Positions 1 through 9,500 of a DNA stretch of 64,000 bases are shown one piece after another; position 1 is the stretch's first letter; every line of letters starts with the position of its first letter. A program made the position numbers and the translations under genes. The DNA comes from Palsa-883 sp963847615 (lineage in GTDB: Bacteria > Pseudomonadota > Alphaproteobacteria > Acetobacterales > Acetobacteraceae): contig CAWKAN010000019.1 in NCBI GenBank assembly GCA_963847615.1, positions 310,001-374,000 of the forward strand, read 5' to 3'. A model generated the notes under the pieces. The model made no database searches. It was not told where the DNA came from and saw nothing but the letters and a program-made list of their open reading frames with translations.

Positions 1-199
1 CGATGTCGCGCACCGCGATCGCGGTTGCCAGCAGCCAGTCCCGCTCGGTGGCGACGGCGCGCCGCTTGCCGGCGTGGGTGGCGAGCTTGGCCAGGATGCT
101 GGCACGCAAGGCCGCTACCCCGGACGGCCCCGCCGTGTCCTGCACATCGTCGCCGGCCGGGTCGGCTTGCGTCAGCCGCGTGTCGAATTCAAGCTCCAA
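1..199 (-). CDS. glgP: N-terminal part of glycogen/alpha-glucan phosphorylase (runs off the window)
   Basis: The reverse strand reads as a 66-residue N-terminus that leaves the window. It contains an ALRASILAKL...ATERDWLLATAIAVRD pattern, matching the conserved start of glycogen phosphorylases (E. coli GlgP has ALKHSIAYKL...NKHEWLNATLFAVRD). No ATG lies in frame between the upstream stop and this block. A TTG at 199-197, preceded by GGAG at good spacing, is the likely start. The catalytic and PLP-binding parts are outside the window, so the assignment rests on the N-terminal helix pattern only. If correct, the enzyme releases glucose-1-phosphate from alpha-1,4-glucans in the cytoplasm. Confidence 0.6.
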   Translation of the reverse strand, partial: MELEFDTRLTQADPAGDDVQDTAGPSGVAALRASILAKLATHAGKRRAVATERDWLLATAIAVRDI

Positions 200-367
200 G
201 ACCGGTCACTCCAGCCCACCTTGTCAGGGATGCCCGGACCAAAGCATCTTTTGTCCGTGTGCGGCAACCGCCCGCGTCTTACGCCGATCATCGGAAAGGG
301 AGTGTTAACCAGCCTATACCTATCACGGCCCGGCAAGTCCCGACCGGCGGGCCATCCACGCGCCCAG

Positions 368-566
368 GGGGCAATCGGGGGCACGAAGCAAGGTCGGGGC
401 TCCGCCCCGAACCCCGCGAGGGGGGCGTTGCCCCCCCATGGAACCGTTGGGACCCCCCACCCCCCGGGACAAGTGCCCGGGGGCAGGCGCCGGCAGCGGC
501 CTCTGGGCTCCATGACTGGGAGTGGGGAGGGGAAGGGGGCGGGTGGGCGCCTTCCGGCGGCGTCGC
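368..566. repeat. GC-hairpin dispersed element, copy 1 (truncated)
   Basis: Starts with GGCAATCGG...GAAGCAAGGTCGGGG, then GGGGCTCCGCCCC, the GGGGGGCGTTGCCCCCC hairpin, the CAGCGGCCTCTGG / CTCCATGACTGGGAGTG block and the first arm of the GGGGAGGGGAAGGGGGCG hairpin. The second half seen in the copies at 15.7, 18.1 and 27.8 kb is missing. It abuts the stop codon of the gene ending at 567. I see no gene between 200 and 566. Confidence 0.85.
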
Positions 567-1013
567 TCAGGCTTTCGACCGATGCGGATGGACGCCGAAG
601 CCACCGGCGGCTTCGGCCAGGCCCAGCAGGTCGCTTTCGGACACCAGCAGGTCCGCCGAGGCACCGCAGTCGGCCGCGCCGCCGCTGGTGTGCGCGCCCG
701 CCCAGTGGATCAGATAGGCCCCATTGGCGGCGGGCGGCCGGGCCACCACCACGAAGCTGCCGCCGTCGCGCGCCATCACATCCGAGGCCAGCACGCAGGT
801 GCGGCCCGCTTGCTTCGCCGTGACACTGACCGACGGCAGGCCGTCGGTCATCAGCCGCGATGAGAAATCGGCGATGTCACCCACTGTCGGCTCGAGTTGC
901 TCGGCAAGTCGCAGGCACATCCCGACGACGATCGCCATGCAGACCAGCGCCATGGCGATGAAGGTCACGACGGTTCCCGCCGTTGGCGTGGTTTCGGAGG
1001 AGTCCGGGGTCAT
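567..1013 (-). CDS. Small membrane-anchored protein of unknown function
   Basis: 148 residues. One hydrophobic segment near residues 14-33 (VVTFIAMALVCMAIVVGMCL) follows a short polar N-terminus, suggesting an N-in signal anchor with the rest in the periplasm. The remaining ~110 residues contain four cysteines and a GGSFVVVARPP segment but no family I recognise. The ATG is preceded by GAGGGAT at ribosome-binding distance. It lies downstream of the phosphorylase start, separated by a dispersed repeat, so it probably has its own promoter. Function unknown. Confidence 0.7.
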   Translation of the reverse strand: MTPDSSETTPTAGTVVTFIAMALVCMAIVVGMCLRLAEQLEPTVGDIADFSSRLMTDGLPSVSVTAKQAGRTCVLASDVMARDGGSFVVVARPPAANGAYLIHWAGAHTSGGAADCGASADLLVSESDLLGLAEAAGGFGVHPHRSKA

Positions 1014-1225
1014 GCTATCCCTCGCGCTGGTGGCCGTGGCAGTGGGCCGCCTACCCCCTCGCGTCTTGGCCGGTCATCGAAGCCGTTTGGAGCGGGTCGC
1101 CGGTCCCGGCACCCGGCATCGGGATGTTTTGCTGCGGTGCAATATAATCTAGGGCAAAATGGTTAAGCCCAGGTGAATCTGCATGAATGGCGGCCTGGCC
1201 ATGTGCCGGCCGCAGGCCTGGCGGA

Positions 1226-2755
1226 TCACCGGCTGCGCCAGGCGTCCAGCTCGGCCACCACCCGCGCCACCACCTCGTGCCACGCGCCCGGCGCCGGCTG
1301 GCGGAACAGCCGCAGCGACGAATACCAGGCGGTGTCATCGCGCCCCAACTGCCAGCGCCAGTCCGGCGCGAACGGCAGCATGACCCAGCACGCCACGCCG
1401 AGCGCGCCGGCGAGATGGGCGACCGACGTGTCCACCGTCACCAGCAGGTCGAGCGCGGCGATCAGCGCCGCCGTGTCGGCGTAGTCGGCCAGCGGCGCCG
1501 GCAGGTCGGGCAACCCTGCCTCGTCGGCCCGTGGGCCGAGCTGCAAGGAGACAAAGCGGATGCCGGGCGCCGCCAGCAGCCTGGCCAGGGCCTGCGGCGG
1601 CAGCGACCGTCGCCGATCGTTGGAATGCCCGGGGTTGCCGGCCCAGGCGATGCCGACCTTGCGTCCCTTGGGCAGGGAGGTAGACCACGCGGCTGCGCGC
1701 ACCGGGTCGGGCGCGAGGTAGCCGCCGGCGGCCGGGATCGTCGCTGGGGTGGTCGCGAAGGCGCGCGGCAGGCTCATCTGGTCGATCCAGGCGTCGTACG
1801 GCGGCAGCGTCCCGTCGATCGCCACCGCAGCGACCCCAGGCAGCGTCCCCAGCAGCGCCACCAGCCGCCGGTCGCAGGCCAGCACCACCCGCGCCCCGCG
1901 CGCGGCGATCAGCTTCAGGTAGCGCGCCAGTTGGATCGTGTCGCCGAACCCCTGCTCGGCGTGCACCAGGATGGTGCGGCCGGCCGGATCGTCGCCGGTC
2001 CAGACCGGCCCCGGCAGGTCGATGTAGTCGCGGCGATAGCGGTCATGCCGCTTGCGCCACTCGTATTCGGCGAAGCCGCGGGTGAAGTCGCCGGCCAGCA
2101 GCGCGGCGGTCGCCAGGTTCCAGTGCGCCTGGGCCGCATCGGGCTGCAGCGCCAGCGCGGCCTCGCACGCCGCCACCGCCGCCGCCAGCTGGCCGCGCGA
2201 GGTCAGGATGAAGCCGAGGCTGGCATGCGCCTCGACCAGCGTCGGGTCGAGCGCGGTGGCGCGGCGCACGGCGGCTTCGGCGGCCTCCAGCGCGTCGAGG
2301 TCGGCCAGCGCGTTGCCCAGGTTGAGATGCGCGGCGGCGGCGGCGGGATTCGCAGCGATCGCCTGGCGCAGCGCCTCGACCGCCTCGGCGGGCCGGCCCA
2401 GCAGGCTCAGTGCGGTGCCGCGCAGGAACAGTGCCTGGGCGTTGCCGGGGTCCCACCCCAGCACCATCTCGGCGGCGGCCAGGGCCGCGCCGGATTGCCG
2501 CTCGGCCAGCAGCGCCCGGCCCAGGCCGAGGCGCGCGGCGAGGTGGGAGGGGCGCAGCGCCACGGCGCGGCCAAGGCTGGCCACCGCCGCCGCGGTCTGG
2601 CCGGTGGCGAGCTGCAGCAAACCGTACAGGTAGACCGCGTTCGGATGGTCGGGGGCATCGGCAAGCACGGCGCGGTAGAGCGCCTCGGCCTCGGCATAGT
2701 GGGCGGCTTGCTGATGACCGATCGCGGCCAACAGCATCGCGGGAACGTCCAGCAT
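1226..2755 (-). CDS. TPR-repeat protein with ADP-heptose-type glycosyltransferase domain
   Basis: 509 residues from the ATG at 2755; the open frame extends upstream but only as low-quality sequence. The N-terminal ~220 residues are consecutive 34-residue TPR units (e.g. AEALYRAVLADAPDHPNAVY, and repeated A.LN.G.AL patterns). The C-terminal ~280 residues resemble the GT-B fold of family 9 glycosyltransferases, with HAEQGFGDTIQLARYL, KVGIAWAGNPGHSNDRRRS and a DLLVTVDTSVAHLAGALG donor-site block. Such TPR-GT9-like fusions are common in Acetobacteraceae and presumably act on surface glycans or glycoproteins in the cytoplasm; acceptor unknown. It stands alone on its strand, with an MFS gene upstream after a small repeat. 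Confidence 0.85.
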   Translation of the reverse strand: MLDVPAMLLAAIGHQQAAHYAEAEALYRAVLADAPDHPNAVYLYGLLQLATGQTAAAVASLGRAVALRPSHLAARLGLGRALLAERQSGAALAAAEMVLGWDPGNAQALFLRGTALSLLGRPAEAVEALRQAIAANPAAAAAHLNLGNALADLDALEAAEAAVRRATALDPTLVEAHASLGFILTSRGQLAAAVAACEAALALQPDAAQAHWNLATAALLAGDFTRGFAEYEWRKRHDRYRRDYIDLPGPVWTGDDPAGRTILVHAEQGFGDTIQLARYLKLIAARGARVVLACDRRLVALLGTLPGVAAVAIDGTLPPYDAWIDQMSLPRAFATTPATIPAAGGYLAPDPVRAAAWSTSLPKGRKVGIAWAGNPGHSNDRRRSLPPQALARLLAAPGIRFVSLQLGPRADEAGLPDLPAPLADYADTAALIAALDLLVTVDTSVAHLAGALGVACWVMLPFAPDWRWQLGRDDTAWYSSLRLFRQPAPGAWHEVVARVVAELDAWRSR

Positions 2756-2902
2756 CGGCACAGTATCGTATGCGAATGGTGAAGATCGGGTTAGCGCGCC
2801 GGACGGCGGCTGATGGCTCGACCAGGGCTGGCCCAAGGGTTTTCGGGGTCCGCGCCAAAGGCGCGCCGCGACCCGGCCGTGCCGGTCATCGCGCCGGTTC
2901 CA

Positions 2903-2989
2903 GGGCAACCGGGTGAACGCAGCAACGTCGGGGCTCCGCCCGGTTGAAAAGGGCGAAGCCCCGGCTTGCTTTGTTTCGCCCGATCGCCC
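2903..2989. repeat. GC-hairpin dispersed element, minimal form
   Basis: GGGCAACCGGGTGAACGCAG at the left and an inverted CTTGCTTTGTTTCGCCCGATCGCCC-like end at the right flank a GGGGCTCCGCCC...GGGCGAAGCCCC core. Only the terminal modules of the larger family are present, without the central hairpins. It lies between two minus-strand genes, 26 bp from the MFS stop codon. Confidence 0.75.
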
Positions 2990-3015
2990 GGCGGCGATCC
3001 CCGGCCCGGCTTTGC

Positions 3016-4419
3016 TCAGGCGTTGGAAATCCGCTCCAACGCCAGGTTCAGCGTCCGCGGGCCGAAGCCGCCGATCGAGATCACCACCATCAGCATGGCG
3101 AAGGCGATGAATTCGAACACCGCCATCGTCCCGCCGAGATTGAGCAGGAACGCCACCACCAGCCCCGACAGCGCCGCCGAGAACCGGCTCCAGGAATACA
3201 CGAAGCCGATGGCGCGCGAGCGGATGCGGGTCGGGAACAGTTCCGACTGGTAGCTATGGAAGCTGTACGACATCAGGTTGTTGCACAGCGTCACCCCGAC
3301 GCCCCAGACGATCACCAAACCGGGATTGCCGGCATTGGCGAACAGCATGCCGAACACGCCGATGCCGATGGCCCCCAGGCAAACCTGCCATTTCCGCTCG
3401 ATCTTGTCGGCGATCAGCAGCGCGAGCAGCGGCCCCGCCGGATTGGCGATGGCGATGATGAACGAATATTCCAGGCTGGTCGTGATGCTGATGCCCTTGG
3501 CGATCAGCAGCGTCGGCACCCAGGCGGCGAAGCCGTAGTAGCCGAAGGTCTGGAAGAAGTTGAACACCGACAGCACGATGGCGCGCTTGGTGTAGGGCGG
3601 TTGCCAGATCTCGGCGAAGGTGCCCTCGCCCGCCTCGCCCGGCTCCGGCGCGCCGACCGGCGGCAGGGTCCCGCCCGACTGCGCCGCCACCTGCGCCTCG
3701 ATACTGGCGATGACCCGCTCCGCTTCGACCATGCGCCCATGCCGGGCCAGCCAGCGCGGCGATTCCGGCAGCGCCAGGCGAATGAACCAGACGAAGAGCG
3801 CGCCGACCGAGCCGATCAGCACCACCCAGCGCCAGCCGTCGAAGCCGAGCGGCGCCAACGGCACCAGCAGCCAGGCGATGCAGGCCATCACCGGCACGAC
3901 GAGGAACTGGAAGCCCTGGTTGTAGGCATAGGCGCGGCCGCGATGGGTGCGCGGCACCAGCTCGGAGACGTAGGTATCGATGGTAACCAACTCGATGCCG
4001 ATGCCGATGCCGGCGATGAAGCGCCACAGATCCACCGCGAAGCCGGAGGTCTGGAACGCCATGACCACGGTGGTGATCGAGTACCAGACCAGCGAGAAGG
4101 TGAAGACCGTGCGCCGTCCGTAACGGTCGGCGAAATGGCCGAGGAAGATGGCGCCGACGAACAGCCCGGCGAACAGGGCAAAGACGAAGGTGCCCACGCC
4201 GGCGACGCCATAGGGACCGAGGACGTTGAAGACGCCGAGCAACTCCGGCTTGAAGTACCCCGCCTTGACCAGGCCCGGCGCGATGTAGGCGGTCAGGAAC
4301 AGGTCGTACAGCTCGAACCAGCCGCCCATCGAGATCAGGGTGACCAGCATCCAGATGTGCCTGGTCATCGGCAGCCGGTCCAGCCGTGCGGCCAGTTCCG
4401 GAGCGGTGGTGGTGGCCAT
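3016..4419 (-). CDS. Major facilitator superfamily transporter
   Basis: 467 residues from the ATG at 4419, which has GGAGAGG just upstream. About 12 hydrophobic segments are visible. A motif-A-like GHFADRYGRRTVF lies after the second or third helix, and there is a long central loop around ERVIASIEAQVAAQSGGTLP between the two halves. The pattern (ELYDLFLTAYIAPGL at helix 1, PESPRWLARHGR before the central loop) resembles metabolite:H+ symporters of the sugar/aromatic-acid type. Substrate unknown. The gene is divergent from hslVU across about 600 bp. Confidence 0.88.
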   Translation of the reverse strand: MATTTAPELAARLDRLPMTRHIWMLVTLISMGGWFELYDLFLTAYIAPGLVKAGYFKPELLGVFNVLGPYGVAGVGTFVFALFAGLFVGAIFLGHFADRYGRRTVFTFSLVWYSITTVVMAFQTSGFAVDLWRFIAGIGIGIELVTIDTYVSELVPRTHRGRAYAYNQGFQFLVVPVMACIAWLLVPLAPLGFDGWRWVVLIGSVGALFVWFIRLALPESPRWLARHGRMVEAERVIASIEAQVAAQSGGTLPPVGAPEPGEAGEGTFAEIWQPPYTKRAIVLSVFNFFQTFGYYGFAAWVPTLLIAKGISITTSLEYSFIIAIANPAGPLLALLIADKIERKWQVCLGAIGIGVFGMLFANAGNPGLVIVWGVGVTLCNNLMSYSFHSYQSELFPTRIRSRAIGFVYSWSRFSAALSGLVVAFLLNLGGTMAVFEFIAFAMLMVVISIGGFGPRTLNLALERISNA

Positions 4420-4857
4420 CGATCCTCTCCTTGACGAGCTTATTTTCGGCCCGAGACGGGCTCCGGCCCTGCACCGTATCGGTGCCGGATTCCGGCCACG
4501 CGTCAAGAGAGCGCATGCCCCGGAAACGTTGCCCGGATGCCGCGGGGCCAGGGTGCCGCCGTGCCCCGCCGTCGGGCGTTGCGCCGATGGCGCCCTGGGG
4601 GTCACTCCATGGTGGGGTACCGCCCCACCGGCAGCGGGAACCGGGTTGCGCGCGGGGCCATCCGTACCTGCCGGAGCGGGCCGGCGTTCACGACTTTCCC
4701 TCGTGCGATCAACCAAGTCGGGCATGCAAGGAGGTTCGGCCCGGAGCACGGGCGGGCTCCGCCTGTTGGTGGCCGGGCCAAGGCTTGCCGTCGTGAAGGC
4801 GGTGGACCGCCCCACCGGCGCGGCATGACCAGCGGCGCCTCCCCGGCGGATCGCGAA

Positions 4858-4893
4858 GCAGTCTCCTGGCGCGTGGCAGTCTCCTGGCGCGTC
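4858..4893. repeat. 18-bp tandem duplication upstream of hslV
   Basis: GCAGTCTCCTGGCGCGTG is repeated as GCAGTCTCCTGGCGCGTC, followed by a third degenerate GCAGTGCGCC start. It lies in the 597-bp divergent space between the MFS gene and hslV (4420-5016). I see no gene there and no convincing heat-shock sigma promoter by eye. Confidence 0.7.
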
Positions 4894-5016
4894 GCAGTGC
4901 GCCGCCCGAGGGTGGCATTCGCGATGGCCCCGGCCTTGCGTCTTTTACGCGGCAGCCTTGCGCGATTTCCCTGGGTGCCTTGCTGATCGGCGCCGGACGC
5001 GCCATCTAGCGCCACC

Positions 5017-5595
5017 ATGCAGAACATCATCACCGCCGGCGCCGACCCGATCGGGTGGCACGGCACCACCATCCTGTGCGTCAGGCGGGATGGGCACGTG
5101 GCCATGGCCGGGGACGGCCAGGTCAGCCTCGGACAGACCGTGGTGAAGGGCAACGCCCGCAAGGTGCGCCGGATCGGCCCCTTGGGGCCGGGGGGCGGCA
5201 CCGTGCTGTCCGGTTTCGCCGGCGCCACGGCCGACGCCTTCACCCTGCTCGAACGGCTGGAGGCCAAGCTGGAGCGCTTCCCCGGCCAGCTCGAACGCGC
5301 CTGCGTCGAACTGGCCAAGGACTGGCGCACCGATCGCTATCTGCGCCGGCTGGAGGCGATGATGGCGGTGGCCGACAAGGACCGCAGTTTCACGCTGACC
5401 GGCAACGGCGACGTGCTGGAACCCGAGGACGGCCTGATCGCCATCGGCTCCGGCGGCAACTACGCGCTGGCGGCGGCACGCGCGCTGATCACGGTGGACG
5501 GGCTGTCGGCCGAGGCGATCGCCCGCCGCGCGATGCAGATCGCCGCCGGGATCTGCGTCTACACCAACACCAACGTCACGATCGAGATGCTGTGA
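5017..5595 (+). CDS. hslV: ATP-dependent protease peptidase subunit HslV
   Basis: 192 residues. The catalytic threonine is T17 in HGTTILCVRRDG, exposed after removal of a 16-residue propeptide, as in many alphaproteobacterial HslV. MAGDGQVSLGQTVVKGNARKVRRI and the GFAGATADAFTLLERLEAKLE block are hallmark sequences, and the Na+-site region GSGGNYALAAARAL is intact. HslV forms the double-hexameric proteolytic core of the cytoplasmic HslUV protease. Its stop overlaps the hslU start by one base (TGATG), so the two are translationally coupled. Confidence 0.98.
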   Translation: MQNIITAGADPIGWHGTTILCVRRDGHVAMAGDGQVSLGQTVVKGNARKVRRIGPLGPGGGTVLSGFAGATADAFTLLERLEAKLERFPGQLERACVELAKDWRTDRYLRRLEAMMAVADKDRSFTLTGNGDVLEPEDGLIAIGSGGNYALAAARALITVDGLSAEAIARRAMQIAAGICVYTNTNVTIEML

Positions 5596-6917
5596 TGGAC
5601 GTCCCGACCTACTCGCCGCGCGAGATCGTCTCGGAACTGGATCGCTTCATCGTCGGCCAGGACGACGCCAAGCGCGCGGTGGCGATCGCGCTGCGCAACC
5701 GCTGGCGCCGCCAGCAACTGCCGGAGGCGATGCGCGAGGAGGTGGTGCCGAAGAACATCCTGATGATCGGCCCGACCGGCTGCGGCAAGACCGAGATCGC
5801 GCGCCGGCTGGCGAAGCTCGCCCAGGCGCCGTTCCTCAAGGTGGAGGCCACCAAGTTCACCGAGGTCGGCTATGTCGGGCGCGACGTCGAAAGCATCGTG
5901 CGTGACCTGGTGGAGGTCAGCCTGACCATGCTGCGCGACGCCTCGCGCAAGGACGTGCAGGCGAAGGCCGAGCTGTCGGCGGAGGAGCGGCTGATCAGCG
6001 CGCTGGCCGGCGACACCGCGGCGGCCGACACGCGCAGCAAGTTCCGCCGCATGCTGCGCTCGGGCGAGCTGGACGAGCGGGAGATCGAGATCGAGCTCAG
6101 CGAGCCGCAGGGCATGCCGATCGGCCAGTTCGACATTCCCGGCATGCAGCCTGGGCAGGCGATCAACCTGAACGACATGATGAAGAACATGTTCGGCGGC
6201 CGCCCGCCGCAGAAGCGGCGCATGACGGTCGCCGCGGCGCGCACCGCGCTGGAGCGCGACGAGGCGGATCGGCTGCTGGACAACGACCGGCTGGCGAAGG
6301 ACGCGGTGGCGCATGCCGAGAACAACGGCATCGTGTTCCTCGACGAGATCGACAAGATCTGCGCCCGCACGGTGGAGGGCGGCTTCCGCGGCGGCGACGT
6401 CTCGCGCGAGGGCGTGCAGCGCGACCTGCTGCCGCTGATCGAGGGCACCACGGTCAGCACCAAGTACGGCCCGATGAAGACCGACCATGTGCTGTTCATC
6501 GCCTCCGGCGCGTTCCACCTGGCCAAGCCGTCCGACCTGCTGCCGGAGTTGCAGGGACGCTTGCCGATCCGCGTGGAGCTGGCGCCGCTGTCGCGCGAGG
6601 ACCTGCGCCGCATCCTGATCGAACCGGAGCATTCGTTGCTAAAGCAATACGTGGCGCTGCTGGGGACGGAACGGGTGGAGCTGGTGTTCGCCGCCAGCGC
6701 GATCGACGCGCTGGCGGAGCTGGCCGCCGACATCAACGACCGGGTCGAGAACATCGGCGCGCGCCGCCTGCACACGGTGCTGGAGAAGCTGCTGGAGGAG
6801 ATCAGCTTCACCGCCACCGATCGCGCCGGCGAGGCGATCACGGTGGATGCGGGCTACGTGAACGAGCGCGTCGCCCCGCTGGCGCAGAAGGGCGACCTGA
6901 GCCGGTTCATCCTGTAG
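5595..6917 (+). CDS. hslU: ATPase/unfoldase subunit HslU
   Basis: 440 residues, normal family length. The N-terminus SPREIVSELDRFIVGQDDAK is typical. Walker A is GPTGCGKTEIARRLAK, and the pore motif GYVGRDVES and Walker B GIVFLDEIDKIC are present. The intermediate I-domain (about residues 110-230) includes a methionine-rich MKNMFGG segment. Sensor II and the C-terminal LSRFIL tail, which inserts into HslV, are intact. It unfolds substrates for HslV. A long inverted repeat follows the stop. Confidence 0.98.
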   Translation: MDVPTYSPREIVSELDRFIVGQDDAKRAVAIALRNRWRRQQLPEAMREEVVPKNILMIGPTGCGKTEIARRLAKLAQAPFLKVEATKFTEVGYVGRDVESIVRDLVEVSLTMLRDASRKDVQAKAELSAEERLISALAGDTAAADTRSKFRRMLRSGELDEREIEIELSEPQGMPIGQFDIPGMQPGQAINLNDMMKNMFGGRPPQKRRMTVAAARTALERDEADRLLDNDRLAKDAVAHAENNGIVFLDEIDKICARTVEGGFRGGDVSREGVQRDLLPLIEGTTVSTKYGPMKTDHVLFIASGAFHLAKPSDLLPELQGRLPIRVELAPLSREDLRRILIEPEHSLLKQYVALLGTERVELVFAASAIDALAELAADINDRVENIGARRLHTVLEKLLEEISFTATDRAGEAITVDAGYVNERVAPLAQKGDLSRFIL

Positions 6918-6933
6918 GCGTGGGCGGCGACTT

Positions 6934-7037
6934 CTCCCCCTCCCCTTGAGGGAGGGGTGGGGAGGGGTTCCGGGGGCACGGGCACACCGAAGCATCGTGC
7001 CCCGGAACCCCTCCACCCCCCTCAAGGGGAGGGGGAG
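6934..7037. terminator. Long inverted repeat between convergent hslU and VOC genes
   Basis: Perfect 17-bp arms, CTCCCCCTCCCCTTGAG (6934-6950) and its complement (7021-7037), enclose a second inverted pair (GGGGTTCCGGGG / CCCCGGAACCCC). The structure sits between two genes that end toward each other, so a bidirectional terminator role is likely. There is no T-run typical of an intrinsic terminator, and the purine/pyrimidine-rich arms resemble those of the other GC palindromes in this window. Confidence 0.6.
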
Positions 7038-7054
7038 AGACGCGTGCCGCTCCG

Positions 7055-7579
7055 CTACGCCGTCTCCAGCGCCTTCGCCCGCCGCTGCTCGACCGCCAGG
7101 CGCGCCTGCGCGCGCCGCTCGTCGAACTTCGCCAGGTTCTTGCGGTTGTCATGCGGCGCGGGGTTGTCGGCCGCGCCGGGGTTCTTCTGCGACCCGCCCC
7201 AGCCGCCCTGGCTGATGTCGAAGATCACCCCGTTCGGGTCGGTGTATTTCACCTCGTAGCCGCTGGTGTCGGTGGGATCGCCCATCAGCCAGGTGGCCCC
7301 CGCCGCGGTCGCGTCCTTGCCGGCGGAGGGCACGTCGTCCACCCAGAAGCCGACATGGTGCAGCCCGGCATAGTCCTTGCCCTTGCCCTGCGCCGCCGCC
7401 TCGTCCTTGAACCGGAGCAGCGCCAGGTTGATCACGCCGTCGGTCAGGAACACGCCCTCGGCCAGGCGCGAGTCGGTCTCGCCCACCTGGGTCATGCCGA
7501 ACGCCGCCTGGTAGAACGCGGCGGTGGCCCACGGGTCGGGCACGCTGAGCGCCAGATGTCGGATGCGTCCCTTGGTCAT
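7055..7579 (-). CDS. VOC-superfamily (glyoxalase/dioxygenase fold) protein
   Basis: 174 residues. It begins RIRHLALSVPDPWATAAFYQAAFGM, the classic first beta-alpha-beta module with a metal-ligand His, and contains GLHHVGFWVDDVP and DPNGVIFDISQ, which supply further metal-ligand positions. The last ~40 residues (KNLAKFDERRAQARLAVEQR) are a charged helix outside the fold. Probably a metal-dependent lyase or dioxygenase acting on a small organic acid. It lies 51 bp downstream of a class III aminotransferase on the same strand, so probably co-transcribed; substrate unknown. Confidence 0.85.
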   Translation of the reverse strand: MTKGRIRHLALSVPDPWATAAFYQAAFGMTQVGETDSRLAEGVFLTDGVINLALLRFKDEAAAQGKGKDYAGLHHVGFWVDDVPSAGKDATAAGATWLMGDPTDTSGYEVKYTDPNGVIFDISQGGWGGSQKNPGAADNPAPHDNRKNLAKFDERRAQARLAVEQRRAKALETA

Positions 7580-7630
7580 TCTGGTTTCCCCCTCGTTGTC
7601 CCCAGTGATGGTGTTGTCCGCTGATAGTGG

Positions 7631-8923
7631 TCAGGCCGCCAGCTTCTCCTCCGCCACCGCGGCGGCGAAGGCGGCCAGCGTCTGCTCGATGTCCGCCGCG
7701 TCGTGCGCCAGCGAGACGTAGAACTTGGTGTCGCCCTTCAGCACGCCGCCGGCGCGCAGCCGCTGGTTGATGCGCCGTTGCAGATCGGCATTGGCGCGCA
7801 GCGTGGCGCGGTAGTCGCGCGGCGCGCCTTGCATATAGGCCACGTCGAACAGCGGCGGCTCGCCCACCACCTGCGCCGGCAGCCCGGCCTCGGCGATGAT
7901 CCGGGCGATGCCGGCCATCAGCGCCCGGCCGGTGGCGAACACCTTCTCGTAGCTGCCGGGCTGCTTCAGCACCGCCAGCGTGGCGAGGCCGGCGACGGCG
8001 GCGACCGGATTGCCCGACAGCGTGCCGATCTGCGGCATGAAGCCCTCGTCGCCGACCTTGGCGCGGTCGAAATGCGCCATGATCTCGGCCCGCCCGGTGA
8101 CCGCGGCCAGCGGGAAGCCGCCGCCGATGATCTTGCCGAGCGTGCAGATATCCGGTGTTACCCCGTAATATTCCTGCGCGCCGCCCCAGGCGAAGCGGAA
8201 GCCGGTCACCACCTCGTCGAAGATCAGCGGGATGCCGCACTCGGCGGTGACGTCGCGCACCGCCTGCAGGAAGCCGGGGACCGGGGCGATCACCCGCTGG
8301 AACGGTTCCATGATGACGCCGGCCAGCTCGTCGCGATGCGCGCGGATCAGCTCGCAGGCGGTGGCGGCGTCGTTGAACGGGGCGATCATCACCTCGGCCT
8401 GCACGCTGCGCGGGATGCCGGCGGAATCCGGCGAGGCCTGCGGGAAGTTGCCCGGCCGCTTCGGCGCCAGGCTCATCAGCGCGTAGTCGCTCATGCCGTG
8501 GAAGCCGCCTTCGAATTTCAGGATCTTGTCGCGCTTGCGGTAAGCGCGGACCAGGCGCAGCGCATAGGCGTCGGCCTCGGTGCCGGAGGAGACGAAGCGC
8601 ACCTGCTCGGCGCAGGGCACCGCCTCGACCAGTTCGGCGGCCAGGCGGATGCCGTGTTCGTTGTTGGCGAAGAAGGTGAAGCCGCGCGGCAGTTGCGCGG
8701 CGACCGCTGCCAGCACGTCGGGGTGGCCGTGGCCGATGAACATCGGTCCGGAGCCCAGCAGGAAATCGACATACTCGTTGCCGCTGACGTCCCAGACGCG
8801 GCCGCCGCGGCCTTCGCGGATGACGATGTCGACCGCGAGGTTGCCGAAATTGCCGCCCGGCAGGACCCGGCGCGCGAGGTCGATCAGTGCGAGTTCGGCA
8901 TCGCTCTTGTGGGGGTCGGTCAT
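7631..8923 (-). CDS. PLP-dependent class III aminotransferase (glutamate-1-semialdehyde aminomutase-like)
   Basis: 430 residues. SSGTEADAYALRLVRAYRKRD binds the cofactor phosphate, FDEVVTGFR carries the PLP-contacting Asp, and LGKIIGGGFP carries the Schiff-base Lys. GTLSGNPVA completes the site. The overall pattern (DFLLGSGPMFIGHGHPDVL) is that of GSA aminomutase-like enzymes rather than acetylornithine transaminases. Context (VOC gene downstream, no heme genes) suggests a catabolic role rather than hemL. Start ATG at 8923. Confidence 0.88.
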   Translation of the reverse strand: MTDPHKSDAELALIDLARRVLPGGNFGNLAVDIVIREGRGGRVWDVSGNEYVDFLLGSGPMFIGHGHPDVLAAVAAQLPRGFTFFANNEHGIRLAAELVEAVPCAEQVRFVSSGTEADAYALRLVRAYRKRDKILKFEGGFHGMSDYALMSLAPKRPGNFPQASPDSAGIPRSVQAEVMIAPFNDAATACELIRAHRDELAGVIMEPFQRVIAPVPGFLQAVRDVTAECGIPLIFDEVVTGFRFAWGGAQEYYGVTPDICTLGKIIGGGFPLAAVTGRAEIMAHFDRAKVGDEGFMPQIGTLSGNPVAAVAGLATLAVLKQPGSYEKVFATGRALMAGIARIIAEAGLPAQVVGEPPLFDVAYMQGAPRDYRATLRANADLQRRINQRLRAGGVLKGDTKFYVSLAHDAADIEQTLAAFAAAVAEEKLAA

Positions 8924-9500
8924 TGTGGTCCTCTGATCGCGCTGTTTGGCCGGTAAAGCTCAACACCCGCGGGGCGGGAAGGGCAAGGTGGCATGTCGGG
9001 GGGCGTCGGGAAATAACCAGCGCAAGCGGGATGCGGGAGGGCGGGGACATCCGGTCCCGCCATCGGCGCGCGGCGATCCGCTGTCATTGGCAGGTCGAGA
9101 ACAAACGGCGCTCCACACCAGGCGTCGCCGGCCGGCGGGAGCAGCCAAAATGAGAATTGCTGGCCCGTTACCCGGTGTCTTTGCCCGGGCAAGCGGCCTC
9201 CCCTACACTCCGCTGCGCCGGACCGCGACCTGCACGGTCGGTTCGACCGGCATGCACGGTCGTGCCAGGCTGTGCAGTCGCGTCAACCTGTGCGGTCGGG
9301 CCAGCCGGTGCGGCCGGGACCTCCATGCCGCCGCGCGCACCGGAGTCGCTGCCCCGGCGACGCGGAGACTCACGTGAGCGCGGCAACCCGCCGCGCGGCA
9401 GCCCCCGGCAGTCTTCGTCGCGAGGGCGAATCGATGGGCGGGTTTCCCCGGCCGGCGCAGCCCTCGCCGCCGGGCGCGAAACGGACAGGAAAGACGTCGG
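8924..9500. other. Non-coding divergent region with degenerate ~20-bp repeats
   Basis: 577 bp between the aminotransferase and glycosyltransferase starts. Between about 9230 and 9315 the phrase TGCACGGTCG recurs in degenerate form (TGCACGGTCG, TGCACGGTCG, TGTGCAGTCG, TGTGCGGTCG, GGTGCGGCCG) every 18-22 bp. I see no gene with a credible protein sequence here. Confidence 0.5.
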